From positions 1 through 6,104 of the forward strand of contig JALTMS010000245.1 in assembly GCA_027001345.1 (NCBI GenBank): 6,104 nt of DNA, in the 5' to 3' direction. This stretch comes from Acidobacteriota bacterium (lineage in GTDB: Bacteria; Acidobacteriota; Polarisedimenticolia; J045). A model generated the notes under the pieces. The model did no database searches and was not told where the DNA came from. It saw only the letters and a list, made by a program, of their open reading frames with translations. Both the position numbers and the translations under genes were made by a program. This document shows positions 1-5,482 of this stretch, piece by piece. Within the stretch, counting starts at the first letter, position 1. The number at the start of each line of letters is the position of its first letter.

Positions 1-1
1 G

Positions 2-364
2 CCGCTGGTCGGACGGCTGCCGATGGAACGTGCTCGCAACCTGGGCTACGCCCTGCTCGAGCACGACGACAGCCGGGTGCGCAGCCGGGTGCTCGCCTTT
101 CTGCTCAACGCCTCGCCGAAGGACGCTTGCTGGTGCCAGTTGCTCGAATGGGCGCTGGTGCATCCCGACGCGGAGATGGCCAACGTGGCGCGAGCCGCCC
201 TGGTCAGGATTCGTCCGGCAGACGAACGACTGGTGGCTCTGGCCTTGAGCGAAGACGGTCCCTGTCCCGCCGACGGGCATCTACGGCGTCAGCTCGAAGC
301 GCTGCAGGCCGAATTCGATCAGGAGCGGCCGCCATCCGTCGGGCAGGAAGAGGATCCTTCGTGA
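2..364 (+). CDS. HEAT-repeat-like protein, C-terminal fragment
   Basis: The reading frame is open from the left edge, so the true start lies outside the window and only the last 120 residues are seen. The ATG at 23 has no Shine-Dalgarno sequence and is probably internal. Two helical repeats of HEAT type are visible: one around EHDDSRVRSRVLAFLLN and one around HPDAEMANVARAALVRI, each with the short Asp-containing turn followed by an amphipathic helix typical of HEAT/PBS-lyase-like repeats. The last 25 or so residues are charged and Pro/Glu-rich and look disordered. Such repeats usually form protein-binding scaffolds; no catalytic motif is visible. The TGA stop overlaps the GTG of the next gene (GTGA, 361-364), which implies translational coupling, so this protein may act with the HD-GYP-like protein. 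Its partner and role are not shown by the sequence. Confidence 0.78.
   Translation, partial: PLVGRLPMERARNLGYALLEHDDSRVRSRVLAFLLNASPKDACWCQLLEWALVHPDAEMANVARAALVRIRPADERLVALALSEDGPCPADGHLRRQLEALQAEFDQERPPSVGQEEDPS
348..354 (+). promoter_or_regulatory. Shine-Dalgarno for the HD-GYP-like gene
   Basis: The purine run AAGAGGA lies 6 bases before the GTG at 361, inside the end of the upstream HEAT-repeat gene. It supports the GTG start at 361 over the long upstream in-frame extension, and fits coupled translation through the GTGA overlap. Confidence 0.6.
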
Positions 365-1500
365 GTACCGCGACGCAGATCGTCGATGATTTCGTCGCCG
401 CCCTGTCTCGGGCCTATCACAGCGCACGGCTCTATCCGGGCCAGCATCCGGCGACCCGGGCTCGTCTACAGGCCCTCGAAGCCAGCGCCCGGGCTGTGGC
501 AGAGATCGCCGAGCACGACGTGGAAGTGGTGGCGTCCGAGGCGCTGGTCCGGATCGGCCCCCAGCGCTTCAAGATTCAGCATCCCGGCGCGCGGGAGTTC
601 CTCGAGCGCAGCCTGGAAACCGGTGCGCGGACGATCGTGCTGCGCAGGGCGGAGCTGGCCGCCGATGCTCAGGCGCTGGTCACTGCGCTGGTAGAAGGTG
701 AAGTGCCGGCGCCGACGGTCCACAGGGAGCGGCTCGAGGCGCCGGCAGCATCGAAGGCACCGGCTCCGTCGCGGCCCGGTGATCCTCCTCTCGATCCGGC
801 CCTTCCAGGGCGGTTGCTGGCGGCATGGAACCTGTTGCGAGAAGAACGGCGCTATCCGGCTCGGGAGATCGAGGCAATCGCACTGGACGTCGTTCGACAG
901 CAGGGCGACGGCCTGGTCGAGGCGGCGCTGCTCTACAGTGCCCATGAGCCACTCGAGACCCTCGCCTGTCATGCGCTGAACATGGCTCGGCTGACGTACC
1001 TGGCGGGACGCCAGCACGGCTGGCGCGGGGCCGACCTGTCGGCGCTGCTCACCGCGGCGCTGTGGTGCGACGTGGGGATGTTGGAGATTCCCGTCTCGAT
1101 CTGGGGCAGCGGCCGCAAGCTGGCAGCTTCGGAGTTTCGCCAGATCCGCAAGCATCCCCTCCATGGTGCTCGTCTGCTGCTGGCCTGCGGGGATGCGCCG
1201 CTGCTGGCGGCCGTGGTGGCCTTCGATCATCACCGTCGTCCCGGGGGCCGGGGCTATCCCCAGGTGGGCTCGGCGATGGATCCCAGCCCGGCCGCCGCGT
1301 TGATCCAGGCCGCCGATGTCTACGCCGCCCTGCGTACACCACGTGCGTTCCGCGGCGCGGTAGGCGAACAGGAAGCCCGGCGACTGCTGGCGCGGCTGCG
1401 AGATCTGCGCCTCGACGCCGATGCGGTGGATCTGCTGCTCGAGCGGGCCTTGCCCCAGGGGACGCGGGTCGTCAGCGTCGAGTCTCCCGTCGGCGTCTGA
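361..1500 (+). CDS. HD-GYP-like domain protein with altered HD motif
   Basis: This 379-residue protein starts at a GTG with a good Shine-Dalgarno. Residues 1-114 form an N-terminal domain carrying YHSARLYPGQHP, a pattern I associate with N-terminal regions of other HEAT and HD-GYP proteins. A Pro/Ala-rich linker follows (about 115-150), then an HD-GYP-type domain (about 165-345). HD-GYP proteins normally hydrolyse cyclic di-GMP (some hydrolyse other cyclic dinucleotides) with a two- or three-metal centre. Seen here: His204 of the first helix, C236-D237-V-G where the family has HD(I/V)G, His265 in KHP, HHRRPGGRGYP at 290-300 where the family has HHERxDGxGYP, and Asp319 in AADVYAAL. The fold signature and GYP are therefore kept, but the HD histidine is Cys, and the Glu and Asp of the GYP loop are Arg and Gly. 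It may be a c-di-GMP-binding or protein-interaction domain rather than an active phosphodiesterase; that is inference. No membrane segment or signal peptide is seen, so it is probably cytoplasmic. It is coupled to the HEAT-repeat gene. Confidence 0.88.
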   Translation: MSTATQIVDDFVAALSRAYHSARLYPGQHPATRARLQALEASARAVAEIAEHDVEVVASEALVRIGPQRFKIQHPGAREFLERSLETGARTIVLRRAELAADAQALVTALVEGEVPAPTVHRERLEAPAASKAPAPSRPGDPPLDPALPGRLLAAWNLLREERRYPAREIEAIALDVVRQQGDGLVEAALLYSAHEPLETLACHALNMARLTYLAGRQHGWRGADLSALLTAALWCDVGMLEIPVSIWGSGRKLAASEFRQIRKHPLHGARLLLACGDAPLLAAVVAFDHHRRPGGRGYPQVGSAMDPSPAAALIQAADVYAALRTPRAFRGAVGEQEARRLLARLRDLRLDADAVDLLLERALPQGTRVVSVESPVGV

Positions 1501-1573
1501 ACTTCCCTCTCCGGGGCCCGCCCATCTTCGCGTGCCGCGCAGATTCAGGATCAATCCGGGTTAGAATCGGCGT
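1501..1573. other. short intergenic gap, no gene seen
   Basis: This spacer between the HD-GYP-like and CysQ-like genes holds no open frame of its own and no clear terminator hairpin. Its only notable content is the TAGAAT box at 1562-1567. Whether transcription reads through from upstream cannot be told. Confidence 0.6.
1562..1567 (+). promoter_or_regulatory. possible -10 box of a leaderless transcript
   Basis: TAGAAT matches the -10 consensus TATAAT at five of six positions and ends 6 bases before the GTG start at 1574. That is the distance at which transcription would begin at or next to the start codon. No convincing -35 is seen 16-18 bases upstream, and no Shine-Dalgarno precedes the GTG. 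The same TAG is an in-frame stop, so the gene cannot begin upstream of 1574. Confidence 0.4.
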
Positions 1574-2413
1574 GTGCGGCGCGAACTGGAAGTTGCCATC
1601 GAAGCGGCCCTGGCGGCCGGGCGTGAGATCTCGAGGATCTATCGCGAGGGCTTCGATGTGCGCCAAAAAGGTGACGAGGGCCCCGTCACCACCGCCGATC
1701 TGCGGGCTGATGCCCTGATCGAGAGGATCCTCCGCGCGGCCTTTCCGGAAGACGCCCAGCTCAGTGAGGAGCGGCCCGACGATCTTGCACGCCTCGAACA
1801 CAGCCGACTGTGGCTGGTCGATCCTCTCGACGGCACCCAGCAATTCGTCGATCGGATCGGTGAGTTCGCAGTGATGATCGGCCTGGCTGTCGAGGGGCGC
1901 AGCGTGCTCGGCGTGGTGCACATGCCCGAGGAGGGCCTGACCCTCGGCGCCGCCGAAGGAGCCGGCGCATTCGTCATCGAGCCGTCGGGCCGGCGACGGC
2001 GACTCTCGCTCGAGCCCTGGCATGGGGGGGCGGGACGACCCGCGCTGGCCGTGTCACGGTCCCATTTCGGGCACCGCACGCAGCGGGTGCTCTCCAGCCT
2101 CGGATCGAACCGGGTCCTGCGCTCCGGCTCGGTGGGGCGCAAGGCCTGCCTGGTGGCGCTTGGCCAGGCGGATGCCTATTTCTCCCTCGGTCGGCGTTCG
2201 TCGCACTGGGATGCCTGCGCACCCGAGATCATCGTGCGCGAGGCGGGTGGCGTGTTCATCCAGGCCGACGGGCGTCCGTTCCGCTACAACCTCGAGCACG
2301 TGCGCAACCGTGAGGGGATCGTCGCCTCCCGGCGGGGGCTCGAGCCGTTGATTGTCGAAGCTGCCGCGGGCGCCCGGGGCAGCTCTCCGGATCCGGCCGG
2401 TCGCAAGCCGTGA
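1574..2413 (+). CDS. cysQ: CysQ-like 3'(2'),5'-bisphosphate nucleotidase, inositol monophosphatase superfamily
   Basis: This 279-residue metal-dependent phosphatase is close to the usual family length of about 250-270. Family hallmarks appear in order: GPVTTADLRAD (36-46), the metal-ligand Glu in LSEE (63-66), the signature WLVDPLDGTQQF (80-91) with Asp83 and Asp86, and the second signature WDACAPEIIVREAGG from Trp212 with Asp213. The segment DRIGEFAVMIGL after the signature, SRSH at 161-164, and GSVGRKACLVALGQADAY at 185-202 match E. coli CysQ better than SuhB-type inositol monophosphatases. CysQ removes the 3'-phosphate from 3'-phosphoadenosine 5'-phosphate, a by-product of PAPS use in sulfate assimilation. 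No sulfur genes are visible here, so the exact substrate (PAP, inositol phosphate or a sugar phosphate) is an inference. The first possible start is the GTG at 1574, because an in-frame TAG sits at 1562; the resulting N-terminus aligns with that of CysQ. The stop overlaps the GTG of the next gene. The last 20 or so residues are a low-complexity tail. Confidence 0.9.
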   Translation: MRRELEVAIEAALAAGREISRIYREGFDVRQKGDEGPVTTADLRADALIERILRAAFPEDAQLSEERPDDLARLEHSRLWLVDPLDGTQQFVDRIGEFAVMIGLAVEGRSVLGVVHMPEEGLTLGAAEGAGAFVIEPSGRRRRLSLEPWHGGAGRPALAVSRSHFGHRTQRVLSSLGSNRVLRSGSVGRKACLVALGQADAYFSLGRRSSHWDACAPEIIVREAGGVFIQADGRPFRYNLEHVRNREGIVASRRGLEPLIVEAAAGARGSSPDPAGRKP

Positions 2414-4809
2414 GACTCGCCCCTGCACTCGGTGCCGTCCTGGTGATGGCCGTCGTGGTCGGCGTCGGCCCGGCCGCGGAGCGTTCGCTGCTCACCGCTC
2501 CCCATCCGGGACGGCTCGAGGCGCGCCAGCGAGCGATCGAGGCAACGGCCTTGCTGGTGGCCAACGAGGTCGACGAGGCGGCCGAGATGCTCGGTGAGGC
2601 GGTCAGCCTCGACCCGCTCCTGGCCGGGGCCTGGGCCAACCTGGCGGCGGCCGAACTTCAGCGCTGTCACCCTCTGGCGGCGCGCGGTGCGGCGATGATC
2701 GCGCAACGACTCGATCCGGCGCTCGAGCAGGCAGCGCAGACCTATCGAGCGGCGCTCGGACGGAGCTGCCCCGAACCGGAAGCTCGGATGCGTGCCGCCT
2801 GGCAGTGGATCGGCGCACCGGGGGACGTGCCTGCGTGGATCCGAGGCGCGAGTTACTGGAGGTCACAGCAGCGCTGGCTGCTGGCGGCCTTCCTCGAGGA
2901 GCGTGCCCTCGACGAAGGTGTGGGGGACGCGGAAAGTCGCTGGCGGTTGGCCCGGGATCTGGAGCGCGCGGGCCTGCTGCGTTCGGCGCTCGCCGCCCTC
3001 GAAGATGGGGACCCGCCGCTGGCAGAACAGGAAAGGGCGCTGGCGGACGATGCCCGGCGCAGGCTGGGCGCGATCGCGCCCGAGGCCGTCAGGCTCGCCG
3101 GGCGGGCCGCGCTGGTCGTCGGGTGGAGCGAGCCGACGCGCCGGCAGGGGCTGGTTCAACTGGCCGAAGTTCTGCTCGCGCGAGGCCTCGATGCGACGAC
3201 GGCATGGGGGGTATTGCAGCGCCTGCTGGAGGTCGGCCAGCCGCTGGCCGTGCACCATCCGTGGGGAGGGCTGGAGCTGCCGCCGGGCTGGCAGGTGGTG
3301 CAGCTCCCGCGGGGGCCGGCGAGCCCTCTGTTCGTGGCTCGGCGCTTTCCCGGTGATACCCAGCTCAGTGTGCACCCGTTGCCCGTACCGGATCCTGCCC
3401 GGGCGAGCGATGCGGTGGAGCGGGCGTTCCGCACGCCGCCTCTGCGTCTCGACGATCCTCTCACGCCTTGTGCCGAGAAAGTCGATGAGATGATCTGCCT
3501 CGAGGGTCGGGGAAGGGTGATCTTTCCCGCCGAGGGTGCCGGAGAGGTGGAACTCCGGCTGTTGCTCCGGTCCGGCTGGCCGACAGGGCTGTTGTTTGTC
3601 GCGCTGGTCTCCGATGGCGGCTGCGGAGATCTCTGCCGGCAACAGGCGCTGGAGGAAACCCGGGCGGTGATGGAGAGCTTTCGGCCAGCGGACCGTCCCC
3701 CCGCTGCTGTGGCCCCCGAATCGTGCGGCGCGCTCCGCCATCTGCCGGCGTGGAACGCCCCGCGGGTCCACGACGAGGCGGAGAATCCCTGGCGCGGTCA
3801 GCGTCTCGACGATGATCTGCTGATCGAGGTTCCTCCCGGCGTGGTCGTCGCCGAGTTGGGCTCGGTTCCGCTGAACTTCGCTCCCCCGGCGGGGGCGCGG
3901 CTGTGGCTGCGAGGATCGTTCGTCGATCAACAGGGACGATCGGTGCGCATCGGAAACGGTCAGTGGTATGGCTGGATCGAGGTGTCCGCGGATCCAGAGG
4001 GGGAGAAGGGCGAATTGCAGGCGCCCGCCCTCGACCCTCGGGCCGTCCTCGGGCCGCCGGTTTCTCTTGCGCGGGCCCTGGCGCGCCTGCGCCTGCCCGG
4101 CACGGGTGTGCTTCGACTGGCCCGGGGGGAGGCCTTCGAGGGCAAGTGGATCCTCTTCCGCCGCATTCTGGCCGGGCGGGTGGTGGATGGCTTCCTGCCC
4201 GTGGCCGAGGGTGATGATTCTCTCTCGCTGCTCTACATGCCCTTGACCGTCCATTCCACGCAGGGTGGCGAGCCGCCTCCGCTGGTCGACCTTTCGAGTC
4301 GTTACGAGGTGCGCTTCGATCGCTTCCGTGATCCCGCGCGGCGCGCCGATCCCAGAGAAGGCCTGCTCTACGCTGCCGAGATCCAGCTCCCCGTTCCGAA
4401 GGGATTTCGTGTCAGTCTCAACCGCCGCAGCAGCGACGGCTTTCCGCTGACCCTGCGGCACGCGGACGACGGAACCCTGATGCGCATCTTCCGCTGGCCC
4501 ACCTCCGGGGAAGACATCGGCCTGCTCGAGGCGCGAGCCGAGAGCCAGGCGGGGGGGGCGCCGCCGGAAGGCTGGAAAGCGGGGCGCAGGGTGCGGGACG
4601 GCATCACTCGGCGAGCGGAGTACCCCGGGCACACGGGTGAGCGGGAGGCTCCCGAACGTTGCCTGGTGCTACTCGCACCCCGGGCATCATCGAGGAGGGC
4701 GGCCTACCTGCTCGAGCTGATCCGCGGGGGGCAAGCCGTCGACGCGGAGTGGAAGACGGCCTGCCGCCTGGCGGGCAGCGTTCGCTACCGCCGAGAAACT
4801 CGCCGATGA
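2410..4809 (+). CDS. exported TPR-like protein with two similar beta-rich modules, function unknown
   Basis: I do not recognise this 799-residue protein as a named family. Residues 1-24 form a signal peptide: Arg2, a hydrophobic stretch LAPALGAVLVMAVVVGVG, and small residues near GPAA. Residues about 38-105 resemble TPR helices (VDEAAEMLGEAVSLDP, then AWANLAAAEL and AARGAAMIAQRLDP), and helical, Ala/Leu/Arg-rich sequence continues to about 275. A beta-rich module follows at about 285-426, opening with LELPPGW and ending in a helix at MESFRP. A middle beta-rich region spans about 438-650. A last module at about 655-795 opens with IQLPVPKGF and again ends in a helix. The first and last modules share a plan reminiscent of PsbP/DcrB-like domains; that is inference. 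Nine Cys (86, 120, 354, 363, 405, 409, 439, 751, 785) would allow disulfides outside the cytoplasm. The GTG start overlaps the CysQ-like gene's stop (GTGA) with no strong Shine-Dalgarno, suggesting translational reinitiation. The likely location is the periplasm or cell surface. Confidence 0.85.
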   Translation: MRLAPALGAVLVMAVVVGVGPAAERSLLTAPHPGRLEARQRAIEATALLVANEVDEAAEMLGEAVSLDPLLAGAWANLAAAELQRCHPLAARGAAMIAQRLDPALEQAAQTYRAALGRSCPEPEARMRAAWQWIGAPGDVPAWIRGASYWRSQQRWLLAAFLEERALDEGVGDAESRWRLARDLERAGLLRSALAALEDGDPPLAEQERALADDARRRLGAIAPEAVRLAGRAALVVGWSEPTRRQGLVQLAEVLLARGLDATTAWGVLQRLLEVGQPLAVHHPWGGLELPPGWQVVQLPRGPASPLFVARRFPGDTQLSVHPLPVPDPARASDAVERAFRTPPLRLDDPLTPCAEKVDEMICLEGRGRVIFPAEGAGEVELRLLLRSGWPTGLLFVALVSDGGCGDLCRQQALEETRAVMESFRPADRPPAAVAPESCGALRHLPAWNAPRVHDEAENPWRGQRLDDDLLIEVPPGVVVAELGSVPLNFAPPAGARLWLRGSFVDQQGRSVRIGNGQWYGWIEVSADPEGEKGELQAPALDPRAVLGPPVSLARALARLRLPGTGVLRLARGEAFEGKWILFRRILAGRVVDGFLPVAEGDDSLSLLYMPLTVHSTQGGEPPPLVDLSSRYEVRFDRFRDPARRADPREGLLYAAEIQLPVPKGFRVSLNRRSSDGFPLTLRHADDGTLMRIFRWPTSGEDIGLLEARAESQAGGAPPEGWKAGRRVRDGITRRAEYPGHTGEREAPERCLVLLAPRASSRRAAYLLELIRGGQAVDAEWKTACRLAGSVRYRRETRR

Positions 4810-4837
4810 AAAACGCGACCCCCCAAGGGAGGTCGCG
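4809..4837 (-). terminator. intrinsic terminator of the - strand gene, overlapping the + gene's stop
   Basis: CGCGACC (4814-4820) and GGTCGCG (4831-4837) are perfect reverse complements; after one mismatch, two or three C:G pairs extend the stem, leaving a small CAAG-type loop. Read on the - strand, the hairpin is followed directly by TTTTT (4813-4809), the classic rho-independent layout, 26 bases after the stop codon of the - strand gene. On the + strand no U-tract follows. The T-tract overlaps the last base of the + strand TGA at 4807-4809, so the convergent genes are packed end to end. Confidence 0.85.
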
Positions 4838-4862
4838 CCGGAGAACACGAAAGGATCGCCGA

Positions 4863-5303
4863 TCAGCGTTCGAGTTCGGCCCGAAGCTGCTCGAGTTCCG
4901 CGAGCACGTCGGCGGGAGTGATGATCCGTGGCATCGCGTCGGCCCCCGAGGACGGGAAGATCAATGAAGGACCGGCAGCCCTGGCCACGGTACCGGTACC
5001 CTTGCCCGCACTGCCGATCGAACCGGTGCCGCTGATGTTGGGGGAAGGAGCACCCGGAGCGGTATCCTGGGGCAACTGTACGGTCACGGGCGGAAGATCC
5101 TCGACATTGATCCGGATCTGTATCGGTTCGAAGACGACGTAGATCGCGCCGAGAGCAAAGGAATCGCTGCCGACCAATTCGAGCCGGGGCTGGGAGGGAT
5201 CGGGTGGCGCCTGACCGAAGGCGGCTCCGGCAAGGAGGAGGACCGCGAGCAAGATCAGGACGCCTGGGAACATCGACTCGTGTCTTGCCATCTGTCTTGT
5301 CAT
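4863..5303 (-). CDS. small exported protein, function unknown
   Basis: The frame is open to 5465, but the start chosen is the second ATG of an ATGATG pair, because GAGGAGG lies 5 bases before it and the protein then begins with a signal peptide. The product is 146 residues: MTRQMARHES, then a hydrophobic segment MFPGVLILLAVLLLAGAA, with likely cleavage after AFG (residue 30). The mature part begins with Pro-rich sequence, continues with a probable beta segment (about 40-78: LELVGSDSF, YVVFEPIQIRINVEDL, VTVQLP), then a Gly/Ser/Thr-rich flexible stretch (85-118, NISGTGSIGSAGKGTGT), and ends in a short amphipathic, charged helix ADVLAELEQLRAELER that could pair as a coiled coil. There is no Cys and no lipobox. 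I recognise no family. Signal peptide, strong Shine-Dalgarno and a matching terminator make it a real gene. It is convergent with the 799-residue gene and divergent from asd. Confidence 0.78.
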   Translation of the reverse strand: MTRQMARHESMFPGVLILLAVLLLAGAAFGQAPPDPSQPRLELVGSDSFALGAIYVVFEPIQIRINVEDLPPVTVQLPQDTAPGAPSPNISGTGSIGSAGKGTGTVARAAGPSLIFPSSGADAMPRIITPADVLAELEQLRAELER

Positions 5304-5308
5304 CATCG

Positions 5309-5315
5309 CCTCCTC
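5309..5315 (-). promoter_or_regulatory. strong Shine-Dalgarno deciding the start of the small exported protein
   Basis: Read on the - strand, GAGGAGG is followed by CG and then ATGATG. The gap to the second ATG (5303) is 5 bases, which is workable; the gap to the first ATG (5306) is only 2. It rules out the 5465 start, which would add 54 residues without signal-peptide character ahead of the hydrophobic segment. Confidence 0.8.
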
Positions 5316-5348
5316 GAGAGTTTCGAATACGTCACGAGATTCACTTAA

Positions 5349-5377
5349 AGTTGACGGGGATTCCGCCGCCCTGTCAA
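5349..5377 (-). promoter_or_regulatory. probable promoter of the small exported protein gene
   Basis: On the - strand, a perfect -35 consensus TTGACA (5377-5372) is followed after 17 bases by TCAACT (5354-5349), which matches TATAAT at only three of six positions. The -35 is convincing, the -10 is weak. A start near 5342 would give a leader of about 39 bases that includes the GAGGAGG site. The promoter coincides with the imperfect palindrome at 5350-5378, which suggests repressor control. Confidence 0.45.
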
Positions 5378-5378
5378 C
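5350..5378. repeat. 29-bp imperfect palindrome, operator-like
   Basis: The left arm GTTGACGGGG (5350-5359) and right arm CCCTGTCAAC (5369-5378) are reverse complements at 9 of 10 positions, separated by 9 bases centred on 5364. It sits between two divergent genes and covers the -35 region of the - strand gene. No T-tract follows on either strand, so a DNA-binding dimer site is likelier than a terminator. Confidence 0.5.
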
Positions 5379-5426
5379 CCCGGGAGATGTAAAAGTCGGC
5401 GGCTCGGAGGCCGCCCGGATTGCCGG

Positions 5427-5435
5427 TGCTATCAT
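5427..5435 (+). promoter_or_regulatory. extended -10 promoter of asd
   Basis: TGCTATCAT is an extended -10 element: TG, one base, then TATCAT, which matches TATAAT at five of six positions. No -35 is seen 17 bases upstream, as is common when the TG extension is present. Transcription would start near 5442, giving a leader of about 41 bases before the asd ATG. Confidence 0.5.
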
Positions 5436-5482
5436 CTCGCAGACACTCCCGCACCAGGGCGGCACGGGACGAATGAAGAGAA

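Noticed and set aside
127..360. N-terminal extension of the HD-GYP-like frame upstream of GTG 361
   Set aside because: The added residues are Arg/Ser/Gly-rich shadow sequence of the HEAT gene; GTG 361 has a Shine-Dalgarno and a 4-bp overlap with the previous stop.
466..1554. A 362-residue open frame on the - strand across the HD-GYP-like gene
   Set aside because: The sequence is Arg/Gln/Gly-rich with no motif, and the + strand frame carries clear HD-GYP signatures.
4551..4558. G8 tract in the 799-residue gene (and G7 at 2024-2030 in the CysQ-like gene) as phase-variable sites
   Set aside because: Both tracts are in frame, encode plausible residues and are expected in GC-rich coding DNA. A single sequence shows no evidence of length variation.
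2863..4632. A 589-residue open frame on the - strand inside the exported TPR-like gene
   Set aside because: It is the mirror of a strongly GC3-biased gene. The product is rich in Arg, Gln and Pro with no recognisable domain, while the + strand has a signal peptide, TPR-like repeats and an ordered architecture.
5351..5379. TTGACG-N17-TCAACC on the + strand as a promoter for asd
   Set aside because: It mirrors the - strand promoter through the palindrome, but the -10 is poor. The extended -10 at 5427-5435 is the better candidate.
5304..5465. N-terminal extension of the small exported protein to an ATG at 5465
   Set aside because: It runs over the promoter-like boxes and palindrome, and would bury the signal peptide. 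GAGGAGG supports the start at 5303.
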